Shown here: positions 1-8,740 of the stretch, one piece after another
Position numbering within the stretch: position 1 is the stretch's first letter
Layout: the number at the start of each line of letters is the position of its first letter
Assembly: GCA_018644935.1 (NCBI GenBank)
Contig: JABGPL010000014.1
Location: forward strand, 1 to 61,674
Direction of reading: 5' to 3'
DNA: 61,674 bases
DNA from: Calditrichota bacterium
GTDB taxonomy: Bacteria; Electryoneota; AABM5-125-24; Hatepunaeales; Hatepunaeaceae
Made by a program: the position numbers and the translations under genes
Notes under the pieces: model-generated
Databases searched by the model: none
What the model was told of the DNA's origin: nothing
Seen by the model: the letters and a program-made list of their open reading frames with translations, nothing else

Positions 1-197
1 AGGGGTAAATCTGACCACTACTCAAAAATGCGTGGCACTACAAACGACTCAAGTCGCTTCAGTTCAATAAACTCAACTTCCAACAAAATATTCTGTAATT
101 CAAAGATTAGAATTCCTCTACATAATTTTATGCGGAATTGGAGGGTGTTGTCCGTTCCCAATAATAAATCGAATAAAAAAACGAGATGGAGTCCATC

Positions 198-1574
198 ATG
201 AAAACTAACAGATTGTGGTTGCTAATATTGGCAACCAGTATACTTATTCCAAACATGGTTTTATCGCAAGCAACTACACCGCTGTTTCAGATTATGACAA
301 GTAATTCAATGCTGGACAGACCTCCAGTATTTCAAAAACTTGACAAAGAAATTCAAAAGACAAAAGATGCCGATAAGACTGGCATTCACATCAATGAAAG
401 TTTTACGAGTAAAATTGGTAAGATGAAGCTTGAATTTATCGAACTATTCAATGCGCCAAGTTTGATTTACGACGGTTCCCTTGAAACTCATAAGCGCGTA
501 ACAATCAAATGGTTATATGGAAAACATATTGATACAATTTCAATTATACACAACCAGGATTCTAATGAAATCACCCTCTCTAATTTCGAGAACGAGATTA
601 TAAAGTCAATTGAAAACGAATTGGTGAAGGCGATGACCGACAGAATAGGAACTTTATTCAAAAATCACGAAATCAAAGATGAACAAGCCGCATTTATATA
701 TGCGTTGCTTAATCACATCGATGATGTCAAGGTTGAAGGAAACAATAATGGTGCAGAGGATTTAGCGAACGCTATTGCTAAACACTTAGCAAAACAGGTC
801 AGAGCACATCTGGATCGCAATATCAAGGAAATTCTTAAAAAAGAGCCTGAAATTCTAACCTATTCCATGGATACGGTGATTGCTGAAATTTGCAAATCCG
901 TTAATTCAAAACTTAACGAATTTTTCAAATTATTGGAATCCGAAGTATTAGTAGCATTTTATCACGCCGAAAGTGAGATAAATAAAGTAATCGAGTCGGC
1001 CTCAGATTTTCTGGTCGATTCAAACGTTGGTCTGGGATTATCCGAATCCAAGGGATCTGCAACTCCTGGACTTGTATTAACCTCCAAAATTGGCGAATAT
1101 CTGCGAATAGGCGTCTTTGCGGGTGGGTCGCTTGTAACCGAACCGCTTGATCTGGGAGAAGACCTTGAAAATAGCAACAATGTTGGAGTTATTGATACAA
1201 CTATCACCGATACAAGTGATACATCAAATGAAACAGAATCAGATTTGCTTGTTGGATTGAGAATTCAGTGGGCATGGGGGGGATATGCTCTTGATGCACT
1301 TGGATCGGTCGACATTAAGGCAGAGTCAAATCCTCAGGTGGAAGCGGGTTTAGGTGCCTCTTTTGTTTACGGTGATCTCGTTATCGGTGGAGCATACTAC
1401 CGACATTGGGCAGGTGAAGTTTCACGACCTGCTTTTGATATTGGTGGATTGACTTTGAAGTCAAGAACTTCCGATTCAAAATCAGTCCTGGTTGGAGTGA
1501 CCTACAATCACAGAACCGAAGATTATTATCCGGTAGTTCAATTCGGGTTTAATCTTTCGGTAAATGGAGGTTGA
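198..1574 (+). CDS. Secreted protein with a probable C-terminal beta-barrel, function unknown
   Basis: About 458 residues. The ATG at 198 is preferred because GGAG lies 6 nt upstream (188-191); an in-frame ATG at 186 would overlap that site. The N-terminus (MKTNRLWLLILATSIL, then VLSQ) is a Sec signal peptide. Residues about 40-270 are charged and helix-rich. The last ~170 residues are rich in Gly, aromatic and alternating hydrophobic residues (for example GGAYYRHWAGEV) and end in FGFNLSVNGG, the pattern of outer-membrane beta-strands. An outer-membrane barrel with a periplasmic helical domain is therefore inferred. I do not recognise a named family. The next gene begins 5 nt after the stop codon and probably forms an operon with it. 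Confidence 0.75.
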   Translation: MKTNRLWLLILATSILIPNMVLSQATTPLFQIMTSNSMLDRPPVFQKLDKEIQKTKDADKTGIHINESFTSKIGKMKLEFIELFNAPSLIYDGSLETHKRVTIKWLYGKHIDTISIIHNQDSNEITLSNFENEIIKSIENELVKAMTDRIGTLFKNHEIKDEQAAFIYALLNHIDDVKVEGNNNGAEDLANAIAKHLAKQVRAHLDRNIKEILKKEPEILTYSMDTVIAEICKSVNSKLNEFFKLLESEVLVAFYHAESEINKVIESASDFLVDSNVGLGLSESKGSATPGLVLTSKIGEYLRIGVFAGGSLVTEPLDLGEDLENSNNVGVIDTTITDTSDTSNETESDLLVGLRIQWAWGGYALDALGSVDIKAESNPQVEAGLGASFVYGDLVIGGAYYRHWAGEVSRPAFDIGGLTLKSRTSDSKSVLVGVTYNHRTEDYYPVVQFGFNLSVNGG

Positions 1575-1579
1575 GGATA

Positions 1580-3052
1580 ATGAGAAGAACTATTTTTTGC
1601 TACATCATCCTGACAGTGCTTGTATTCGCAATTCCCGCTTTAGCGGCAAAAGAGGAAAATGTCCTCAGTTATTATGCTGTTGAAAACACACTCGACGGAC
1701 AGATCATCATTGAACAAATCAACATTCTGCGGTTTTATCCGGTTTTTTGGATGCGACAAGACGTTGATTCCGTTAGAGTAACCATTTACTATGGGAATAA
1801 TTATTATACTCGAGATGCAATAGGCCGGGAAGATCAAAGGTTTTGGGAGGTAAATCTTCCCGAGTTTAAACTTGGTGAGGCCATTCAGCGGATTGAGGTT
1901 GAAGTTGAGTTCAATTTGCGTAATTTTATCTCAAAAGAAAAAGTACGAAAAAAAGTACTTCATGAAAGAATTTTAGATATCAAAAGCGAAAAACAACTTG
2001 AAGAGCTAAGAAGAGTAGCTGACTTTTATGAGGATTATGGTGGATTCGAGGAGTATTTAGACGCTCTTGTCCTGATATCCACAACTGCTTTTGCTGATTC
2101 TCAAGTAAATAAATATTTACATGCTGAATTGACATATATGGTAAAAAGTATAGATGATGATTACGTTTTCGATGATGCTCAAGAAGATTTAATTTTAAGG
2201 ATTGAAGGTAATCTTAATGATATTTTCAGTAACCAGGAAACCGATGAAAATGAAATTAGCCAGCTCAATGTATTTATGAAGGACTCCAGGTTGCATAAAG
2301 GAATACTCTTGACACATTCAGAAATTGATTCTGTATTGAAACTCACTCCATCAGTAGAAAATGTAAAAGGATTATTTAACAGGATTTTTGATCAAATTTA
2401 TATCACGAAATTTCAAAACGATCAAATTGAAAATCAAATTGAGACAATTATAAACAGGCCTGCAATCGAATCTGATCCTTTTTTTGACGACCTCTCAGCA
2501 AGGCTGTCTATCAATTTTTCAGACACGTCATATACCGGAGTAAGTGTAAGGAAATGTGACTTAATTATTAATGAGGATTTCCGAACCGCCCGAATCCTTT
2601 ACCGCAACTACAACGAAGGACTGCGTAGAATGCCTGCGCTTGACCCGGCTGAAAAATCGGGGATCTTCCGAGTCAGGTATGTACCTTTTCCTGTAACCAG
2701 CATTATGGGTAATTCATCAGATCTAAAGTTGATACCGTTTTCCGGTGACAATGCGCATGTGGTGTTTGAATTTGGGATAAACTTTGGGGACCTTGTTGTT
2801 CCGGGTGATCAATTTGTAGCAGCAGAGTTCTCAATCAGGAGGCTTGGTCTCTCCTTTGCGGTGACCGAAGAGTTGTTTGATCCTGATGCTGAGATAAAGG
2901 CACTCCTATTTACTTATGAATTCAACTCATACTCATCAATTGGTGCCGGATGGAATTTTGCTGGCGGCAATGTAACACCTTATTTTAGCTGGGGGATTAA
3001 CCAGAGAGTATTTAAGGCAATGCTTTCAAATATTGGAGATGTTTTTAAATAG
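1580..3052 (+). CDS. Secreted protein of unknown function, second gene of a two-gene operon
   Basis: About 490 residues. The ATG at 1580 has GGAGG at 1566-1570, 9 nt upstream; a TTG at 1571 overlapping the previous stop is an alternative. The N-terminus (MRRTIFCYIILTVLVFAIPALA) is a clear signal peptide. The middle (about residues 120-300) is charged and helical, and the C-terminal part has Gly/aromatic beta-strand-like stretches (FEFGINFGDLVV, YFSWGINQRVF), which suggests an envelope or outer-membrane location. No family is recognised. Both genes of this pair combine a helical region with a beta-rich C-terminus, so they may act together; that is inference from layout only. Confidence 0.72.
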   Translation: MRRTIFCYIILTVLVFAIPALAAKEENVLSYYAVENTLDGQIIIEQINILRFYPVFWMRQDVDSVRVTIYYGNNYYTRDAIGREDQRFWEVNLPEFKLGEAIQRIEVEVEFNLRNFISKEKVRKKVLHERILDIKSEKQLEELRRVADFYEDYGGFEEYLDALVLISTTAFADSQVNKYLHAELTYMVKSIDDDYVFDDAQEDLILRIEGNLNDIFSNQETDENEISQLNVFMKDSRLHKGILLTHSEIDSVLKLTPSVENVKGLFNRIFDQIYITKFQNDQIENQIETIINRPAIESDPFFDDLSARLSINFSDTSYTGVSVRKCDLIINEDFRTARILYRNYNEGLRRMPALDPAEKSGIFRVRYVPFPVTSIMGNSSDLKLIPFSGDNAHVVFEFGINFGDLVVPGDQFVAAEFSIRRLGLSFAVTEELFDPDAEIKALLFTYEFNSYSSIGAGWNFAGGNVTPYFSWGINQRVFKAMLSNIGDVFK

Positions 3053-3066
3053 AATTGAGATAGAAA

Positions 3067-3091
3067 AAGGGGCGCATGCAATGCGCCCCTT
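3067..3091 (-). terminator. Intrinsic terminator between convergent genes
   Basis: Perfect 11-bp stem (AAGGGGCGCAT / ATGCGCCCCTT) with a 3-nt loop. Reading the minus strand, the stem runs into a run of T residues (complement of 3064-3068), so it best fits the end of the accC transcript. It may also stop the plus-strand transcript ending at 3052. Confidence 0.75.
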
Positions 3092-3146
3092 CAAAAACTT
3101 CAGGTAAATACTGACAGGGATGTCCGCACCTCCCAATATAAAGTTA

Positions 3147-4682
3147 TTACCTCATCCCAGCCTGTTTCCCAGCCATTTTCCAAGCGTTGGATTTACCGTT
3201 TGAACTTGGTTCCGAATCTGAGTTACTCGCAAAATTGGATTTATGTGCCTGATCGCGTTCGTATAATGCGAGTGCTATCATTGCCGCTTGTATTGCCTCT
3301 TCAGGAGGAGTAATCTCAGGTTTGCCCTGATATTCCTGTTCGATAAAGCGAGTATCGAAGTCGCCAGAAATGAAGCGTGGATGCTCCATGACGAGCTTTG
3401 CAAATGGTATCGTCGTTTTTATACCGGAAACCCGGTATTCGGAAAGGGCGCGGTGCATACGACGTATCGCTGATTCGCGGGTTGGTCCCCAAACTACCAG
3501 TTTTGCTACCAATGGATCGTAATATACCCCAACCTCGCTGCCGTTTGTCACACCAGAATCAACCCGAACCCAGGGTCCATCAGGACGATTGAGTCCTGAG
3601 ATAGTACCTGCATCAGGCAGGAATCCCGTGGATGGGTCCTCGGCTGAGATACGGCATTCAATGGAATGCCCGGTATGGCATACGTCCGACTGTTCTATTG
3701 TCAGGGGATGTCCCTGAGCAATCAACAGCATCTCGCGCACGAGATCGAGTCCGGTTACAAATTCCGTCACCGGATGTTCGACCTGTAATCGAGTATTCAT
3801 CTCGAGGAAATAGAATTCAGACGTTTCAGGATCATAGAGAAACTCGACAGTCCCGGCATTGACATATCCGCAGGCTTTAGCAGCCTGAACCGCCGCTTTG
3901 CCCATTGCTTCGCGGACTTCGGGAAGTGTCTCCAAAGCTGGAGATGGAGCTTCCTCGATAACTTTCTGATGTCTGCGCTGGATAGAACATTCGCGTTCGT
4001 AGAGGTGAATGCAATTGCCTTGAGTATCTGCCAGAACCTGAATCTCGATGTGACGCGGTCCCTCGATGAACTTTTCGAGATAAACTTCGTCATCTCCAAA
4101 CCCGGAAAGGGCTTCACGTTTGGCAGCGTTCATTGAATCGATCAAATCCTCTTCAGCACGAACAACTCGCATGCCTTTACCACCACCACCCATTGCAGCC
4201 TTGATCAGAACGGGGTATCCGATATTCCGAGCTGAAGCATAAGCTTCTTCATCACTTTCGAGTCCTGTCTTATCACCGGGAACAACAGGCACATCGGCAT
4301 CTATCATCACTCTGCGTGCCTGGGTTTTTGAGCCCATTGAGCGCATAGCGGACCCCGGAGGTCCGATAAAGACCATTCCCGCTGCGGTTACAGCGTCAAC
4401 AAAATCTGCATTTTCTGAGAGGAAACCATAACCGGGGTGGATGGCATCAACGGAAGCCTTCAGGGCGGTTTCAATTATCACATCCATACGCAGGTAACTG
4501 TCTTTCGCCTGCGATCCACCGATATGATAAGCCTCATCCGCCATCATCACGTGTGGTGCTGTTTCGTCGGCATCGGAATACACAGCAACCGTGCGGATTC
4601 CCATCTCCCGACAGCTTCTAATGACGCGAACCGCGATTTCACCGCGGTTCGCAATCATAACTTTCTTAAACTTCAATGGCAA
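3147..4682 (-). CDS. accC: Biotin carboxylase subunit of acetyl-CoA (or acyl-CoA) carboxylase
   Basis: ATP-dependent carboxylation of biotin on the carrier protein, first half-reaction of malonyl-CoA synthesis. Seen: N-terminal VMIANRGEIAVRVIRS, glycine-rich ATP loop GGGGKGMRVV, and the catalytic-site signature EMNTRLQVEHPVTE. Length is 511 residues against about 450 for stand-alone AccC. The extra ~60 C-terminal residues are low-complexity and contain no MKM biotinylation motif, so this is a subunit and not a fused carrier. The start is TTG at 4682, with GAGG 6 nt upstream inside the end of the preceding FN3 gene, so the two are probably co-transcribed. Longer AccC forms also occur in propionyl/acyl-CoA carboxylases; the substrate cannot be settled here. 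No accB is nearby, and accD lies far away at 56998. Confidence 0.93.
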   Translation of the reverse strand: MPLKFKKVMIANRGEIAVRVIRSCREMGIRTVAVYSDADETAPHVMMADEAYHIGGSQAKDSYLRMDVIIETALKASVDAIHPGYGFLSENADFVDAVTAAGMVFIGPPGSAMRSMGSKTQARRVMIDADVPVVPGDKTGLESDEEAYASARNIGYPVLIKAAMGGGGKGMRVVRAEEDLIDSMNAAKREALSGFGDDEVYLEKFIEGPRHIEIQVLADTQGNCIHLYERECSIQRRHQKVIEEAPSPALETLPEVREAMGKAAVQAAKACGYVNAGTVEFLYDPETSEFYFLEMNTRLQVEHPVTEFVTGLDLVREMLLIAQGHPLTIEQSDVCHTGHSIECRISAEDPSTGFLPDAGTISGLNRPDGPWVRVDSGVTNGSEVGVYYDPLVAKLVVWGPTRESAIRRMHRALSEYRVSGIKTTIPFAKLVMEHPRFISGDFDTRFIEQEYQGKPEITPPEEAIQAAMIALALYERDQAHKSNFASNSDSEPSSNGKSNAWKMAGKQAGMR

Positions 4683-4685
4683 TGT

Positions 4686-7193
4686 CTACCTCGCCATTAA
4701 ATTCATACTAGCATTATTGGCATGAATATTGATGCCTCTATCACGGACAGGTCCTTTAGTCGTAATTCGATAAGCTTCCTCTTCATCAACGACCTCTTCA
4801 ATCAGAAAATCATCAACATACATTTGCTCCCACTCAGTATTACTGAAACCAATAAGCTCGATAGTTTCAATTGCAGCACTCGCATAATTAAAAAGGTACT
4901 GGTCAGCATATAGCACACCATTTATGAACACATCACATCTATAGGTCAAGCAGTTAGAAATTACTTCAATATTCACCCACTGACCTAATGGGAAATTATA
5001 ACCTCCAGTATATGTAAACTGAGGATTTCCTTCCTGATTTGCACCATTGCTTACTGCAAAGACGTTTCCTACACCCTCAAGGTTCAGCATTTGAATACCC
5101 CATCCCCAACCATTACCTGTATTCCAGCCTCTAAATCCAAACCCACCACCAAAACTTGGGACGAACACATTAAATGACACACGTGAGCGTACAACTGGCC
5201 TGTGATCCTTCATAACTCTAATTAAATTATCACCACGCGGATCTTGTATATATAAGCATTTTGACCCACCTTCCATTGCACGTTCGTCTGTTACTGTGTA
5301 GGTTGCATTGCCTGTCAGTGACTCTGGATACCAACCAGAATCTTCAGGAGGTGGTGCCCCAACATCATACCCCTCGAAACCATCTTCCAAGACAACACGA
5401 CCAAATGTCTCGGCAGTAGCAATGTTTGAGTAATCCGATGATTCACCCTCCATGAAAGCTACAACCCTATAGGAGTAAGATGTGCTCTCGTCTAAACCAG
5501 TATTCAGATAAGTCGAAATGTTTGCATCGACTACGTCAATTGGATTAAAGTTATTCTCATCTCCTATCGATCTCTCGATAGTAAAACCTTCCTCCGCAAA
5601 CGACTGATCCTGCCACTGAAGGCGAATAATACTTGTGTTCATCGGAGTTGCGGTCAAGTTACCAGGTGTGCTCAACGGACCAAATGTGGTTGCCGTAGCA
5701 ATATCTGTATAATCTGATGCGTAACTCCCATCCTCATCTACCCTAAAGGCTTTTACGCGGTAATCATATGATGTTTCCTGCTCAAGCCCCTCATCCCCGA
5801 AGAATACCACGCCTGGGTTAGTTTCGATTATTACTTCAAACTCACCTGCTCCAGACAGGCTTCTTTCCACTATAAAGCCACCTTCATTATTTGAGACATC
5901 ACTCCAGTTCAGATTAATATGTGACATATCAATCGGAACTGCTTCAAGATCTATTGGAGCATTTGGTGGACCATCAGGGATAGCCGTCCAATCTTCCGAA
6001 GCAAGCCAGGATGACCTGCCAACTTCATTTACAGCACAGATCCGGTACATATATCTGTTATTTGGAAAAACTTCATCATCAATGTAAGCTGAAGTATTCT
6101 CAACCAGAGAATCAACCTGTCCCCAATTACTGCTTTCATGCTTGCGCTCAAGTATGAACCCGATCTCATCTTCGGAAGCATCTGTCCAGGATAGAACTGC
6201 CTGGGTAAAGTCTGGCGTCTCAATCAGGAGATCTTGAGGCATTAAGGGTGGACCCTGGACGGTTGTTGCGTTGACAACATCGGTAACGGGAGAAGGACCT
6301 GAATCGTTGTATGCATAGACCCTGAAGTAGTACTCAGTTAGTCCGGTAAGCTGACCAACGGTAAATATCCGCCGGGTTCCGAAATTACGGTCAACTGAAT
6401 CTTTTGGAGCCCATCCATCTGTACCTGTTAAACTAAGTTCGATTACGAAACCTGCCTCATTGTGAGAATTATCTGTCCAGGTCAATCTAATCTCACTGCT
6501 GCCCATTGTTTCTGCTTCGAGTTCCGATGGTGCTGTAGGCGTGAAAACTACCGTTTCCTGCTGAGCTATGTTCGACCAGTCTGAGTAATTATCACCTAAT
6601 ATCGCTCTAACACGGAATTGGTAAACTGTGCTCTCGGTCAAATCCATCGCAGCATAGTCAACAATATCAGGATCCAATGTCGCTACCGTCTCATAATCTG
6701 GAGTCCCTGAGGTTCGCATCTGGATTTCGTAATTCTCTTCAACTGCTGAATTATCCATCCAGGAAATATTTATCTGTGATCCTGACACCCATTCGGCAAT
6801 TAGGTCACTGGGAGCAATAGGTGGTGTTGTTGCTGTAGCTGCCCCTGATAGTGGTGAGTCAGTATCTCTTTGAAAACTCTGTACTTTATAGCTATATGTC
6901 GAACCTTCTGAAAGATCGGAATCGGTATATGTCAGTACATTATCTTCGGATTGGAAAATTTGCGAAAAACTTCCCGCACCCTCAGCCCTCTGAATTTTGT
7001 ATCCTGAAATGTACTCATCTTCATTCACCCAGGATAGTGAAATCTGTGTTTCGGAAATTGCTGTCGCGACCAAATCGTGTGGGGCGTTCAGCGTTGGTCC
7101 AGTAGGTCCGGAATCGTCCTCGCCGCAACCGAGGAATCCAAAACTAAGACCAATAAATAGTAAAGATAAAATAAAAATAGGCAGCCTGTTCAT
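4686..7193 (-). CDS. Fibronectin type III repeat lipoprotein with C-terminal jelly-roll-like domain
   Basis: About 835 residues. The ATG at 7193 has GGAG 6 nt upstream; an upstream in-frame TTG (7205) is less likely. The signal sequence ends in FLGC followed by GEDDSGPTGPT, a lipobox with a short Gly-Pro stalk. Six FN3 domains follow at about residues 38-120, 121-218, 219-313, 314-410, 411-505 and 506-595, each with the ...P..L.A......I.LSW.D recurring core. The C-terminal ~220 residues begin with an EDGFEGYDVGAPP-type element and look like a concanavalin/LamG-type beta-sandwich. There is no YPNPFN sorting domain, in contrast with other large secreted proteins here, so lipid anchoring replaces it. 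Probable surface adhesin or carbohydrate-binding protein; the ligand is unknown. Confidence 0.85.
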   Translation of the reverse strand: MNRLPIFILSLLFIGLSFGFLGCGEDDSGPTGPTLNAPHDLVATAISETQISLSWVNEDEYISGYKIQRAEGAGSFSQIFQSEDNVLTYTDSDLSEGSTYSYKVQSFQRDTDSPLSGAATATTPPIAPSDLIAEWVSGSQINISWMDNSAVEENYEIQMRTSGTPDYETVATLDPDIVDYAAMDLTESTVYQFRVRAILGDNYSDWSNIAQQETVVFTPTAPSELEAETMGSSEIRLTWTDNSHNEAGFVIELSLTGTDGWAPKDSVDRNFGTRRIFTVGQLTGLTEYYFRVYAYNDSGPSPVTDVVNATTVQGPPLMPQDLLIETPDFTQAVLSWTDASEDEIGFILERKHESSNWGQVDSLVENTSAYIDDEVFPNNRYMYRICAVNEVGRSSWLASEDWTAIPDGPPNAPIDLEAVPIDMSHINLNWSDVSNNEGGFIVERSLSGAGEFEVIIETNPGVVFFGDEGLEQETSYDYRVKAFRVDEDGSYASDYTDIATATTFGPLSTPGNLTATPMNTSIIRLQWQDQSFAEEGFTIERSIGDENNFNPIDVVDANISTYLNTGLDESTSYSYRVVAFMEGESSDYSNIATAETFGRVVLEDGFEGYDVGAPPPEDSGWYPESLTGNATYTVTDERAMEGGSKCLYIQDPRGDNLIRVMKDHRPVVRSRVSFNVFVPSFGGGFGFRGWNTGNGWGWGIQMLNLEGVGNVFAVSNGANQEGNPQFTYTGGYNFPLGQWVNIEVISNCLTYRCDVFINGVLYADQYLFNYASAAIETIELIGFSNTEWEQMYVDDFLIEEVVDEEEAYRITTKGPVRDRGINIHANNASMNLMAR

Positions 7194-7564
7194 GGCAAAC
7201 TCCAATCTAAGACTTATTGCTTATGGAACTTAGTCAAGTTGCGACCTGAGAGTTCCGCTTTAGGAATAACATTGTAATATAAATTGATTTATCTTATTAT
7301 TCAAGTTGTAGTTGAGTTTTCAGATAGGTCAGATGAGTTTTTTAATGTCCCGATTTAGTGTATCATTCAATTGTAATGAAACTAAGGAACTTCAATGTAC
7401 ATGTTTTAGTTTACATCAGACTGCGCATGCTTGCTTTTTTTGTGATGTATCAATATATTTTCCTGTCTGTGGCTACGGATGATAACAGTTTTTGCTTTTA
7501 AGATTCCAGCCGCTGCATTTGTCAGACGGTCATTTCTACAGATCATATTTATTCGGAGGTCTTT
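7194..7564. other. Divergent intergenic region
   Basis: About 370 bases between the divergent FN3 lipoprotein and the lapA-like gene. AT-rich, with no convincing ORF or RNA gene. It must hold promoters for both directions, but I cannot place them with confidence. The only clear element is the GGAGG ribosome binding site at 7555-7559 for the rightward gene. Confidence 0.5.
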
Positions 7565-7918
7565 GTGTGGGCTCTGCGGTGGATCTTTATCGCAATAATT
7601 GTACTCGGTGTTCTTTTCATCTCATACCAGAACTCAGCTGATGTTGATGTTCGATTCCTGAAATGGAGTTTAACCGCAATTCCTCTGTATTTTGTTATAT
7701 TTTTCTCGTTTGCAATCGGGATGATCTCATTCTTAATCATCGCCTTTTTTAATCAAATGCGACACCATGTACAGGTTAGAAAACTGCGAGGTGAGATCAA
7801 TCAACTTAACAAAAAGATCATCGAGCTTGGATCTGTGGAAGCCGATGTGGAATATGAAAATGAAAAGAAGGACTCGGAACAAGAGAATGAAGTTGATGAT
7901 AACAACATTCCAAGCTAA
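7565..7918 (+). CDS. LapA/DUF1049-type inner-membrane protein
   Basis: 117 residues starting at GTG (7565) with GGAGG 5 nt upstream. Two membrane helices (about residues 5-22 and 38-62) flank the short conserved loop containing ISYQNSADVDVRFL, which is typical of the LapA domain family. They are followed by a charged coiled-coil-like tail (VRKLRGEINQLNKKI) ending in an acidic stretch. In E. coli LapA acts with LapB in controlling lipopolysaccharide assembly; the homologue's role here is inferred only. The stop codon overlaps the next start (TAATG), so translation is probably coupled to a TPR/SPOR protein. LapB is itself a TPR protein, but the downstream gene is not LapB. Confidence 0.8.
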   Translation: MWALRWIFIAIIVLGVLFISYQNSADVDVRFLKWSLTAIPLYFVIFFSFAIGMISFLIIAFFNQMRHHVQVRKLRGEINQLNKKIIELGSVEADVEYENEKKDSEQENEVDDNNIPS

Positions 7919-8712
7919 TGATGAATACTACGATTCTGAAAAGCCTGCAAAAAACTGCGAAAAACTGCGTAACAATGCTTCGACTTTCTGATAAACGGTA
8001 CATAAAGATAATTCTTTTGGCTGGTTTGCTTTTTTGCTTTATGCAAAACAAGCTTTTTAGCGCGAACATTTCCGATGACAGCGAAGACAGACTTTTGGCC
8101 TTATTCGTTGCGGGTGAAACGGATTCACTGCGTGAAGTCATAAATACTATACCCGAAGAAACTGCTGCTGGACAGTTTTTTCGGGGAATCTATGAAATTG
8201 ATGGCGAAGCTGCGCGGTTTTACTTTGATCGAACAGTTGCTCTTTATCCGGGATCCCAATACAGTGCTTATGCACTGAATCGTCTGTGGCAGTATCACAT
8301 GGCAAAAGGTGATTTTGAAATGGCTGAACGGTATTATGGATTTCTTGAGCGAAGACATCCGGATCACCATATCCTGTGCGGTAGCCCGGACCCCCTGAGC
8401 ATACAGGATCTAACTGAGTTGTCTAAGCAATCGGCATCCAGTATTCCACATTCGACACCAAACAGCAATTATTCGGCTGAGATGTGGACAGTGCAGTTGG
8501 GTGCATATAAAAATCCCAAAGGTGCTCAAAAAGTTGGACAAACTGCTCAGAAATGGGGAGATGTCCGTTATATAAAAAAAGTATTCAAAGGTAAAGAACT
8601 TACGGTCGTCCAGGTTGGTCTATTTGACGACAGGGACAAGGCTGTAAATCTTGATTCGAGCATTCGTGCCACGACTGATCTGCGCGGACGTATCGTCAAA
8701 GTGCAACAATAA
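7918..8712 (+). CDS. TPR and SPOR domain membrane or periplasmic protein
   Basis: 264 residues. ATG at 7918 overlaps the previous stop by one base; an in-frame ATG at 7975 would put the hydrophobic segment (YIKIILLAGLLFCFMQ) closer to the N-terminus and is a real alternative. After the signal or anchor, residues about 60-150 contain TPR-like helices (LDRTV/SAYALNRLWQYHMAKGDFEMAERYY pattern). The last ~75 residues form a SPOR domain (WTVQLGAYKNPKGAQKV ... VVQVGLFDDRDKAV). SPOR domains bind denuded glycan strands of septal peptidoglycan, so a cell-division or cell-wall role is likely. The operon with a LapA-like protein suggests envelope work. Confidence 0.82.
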   Translation: MMNTTILKSLQKTAKNCVTMLRLSDKRYIKIILLAGLLFCFMQNKLFSANISDDSEDRLLALFVAGETDSLREVINTIPEETAAGQFFRGIYEIDGEAARFYFDRTVALYPGSQYSAYALNRLWQYHMAKGDFEMAERYYGFLERRHPDHHILCGSPDPLSIQDLTELSKQSASSIPHSTPNSNYSAEMWTVQLGAYKNPKGAQKVGQTAQKWGDVRYIKKVFKGKELTVVQVGLFDDRDKAVNLDSSIRATTDLRGRIVKVQQ

Positions 8713-8740
8713 TTTAATATACAACCAGGAGAAAAAGATA

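Noticed and set aside
962-1207. Minus-strand frame inside the first secreted protein
   Set aside because: No signal or ribosome site and opposite to a well-supported gene; an antisense shadow.
8651-8740. Upstream extension of the M42 peptidase to 8651
   Set aside because: Overlaps the SPOR gene and adds a non-conserved N-terminus; AGGAG supports ATG 8741.
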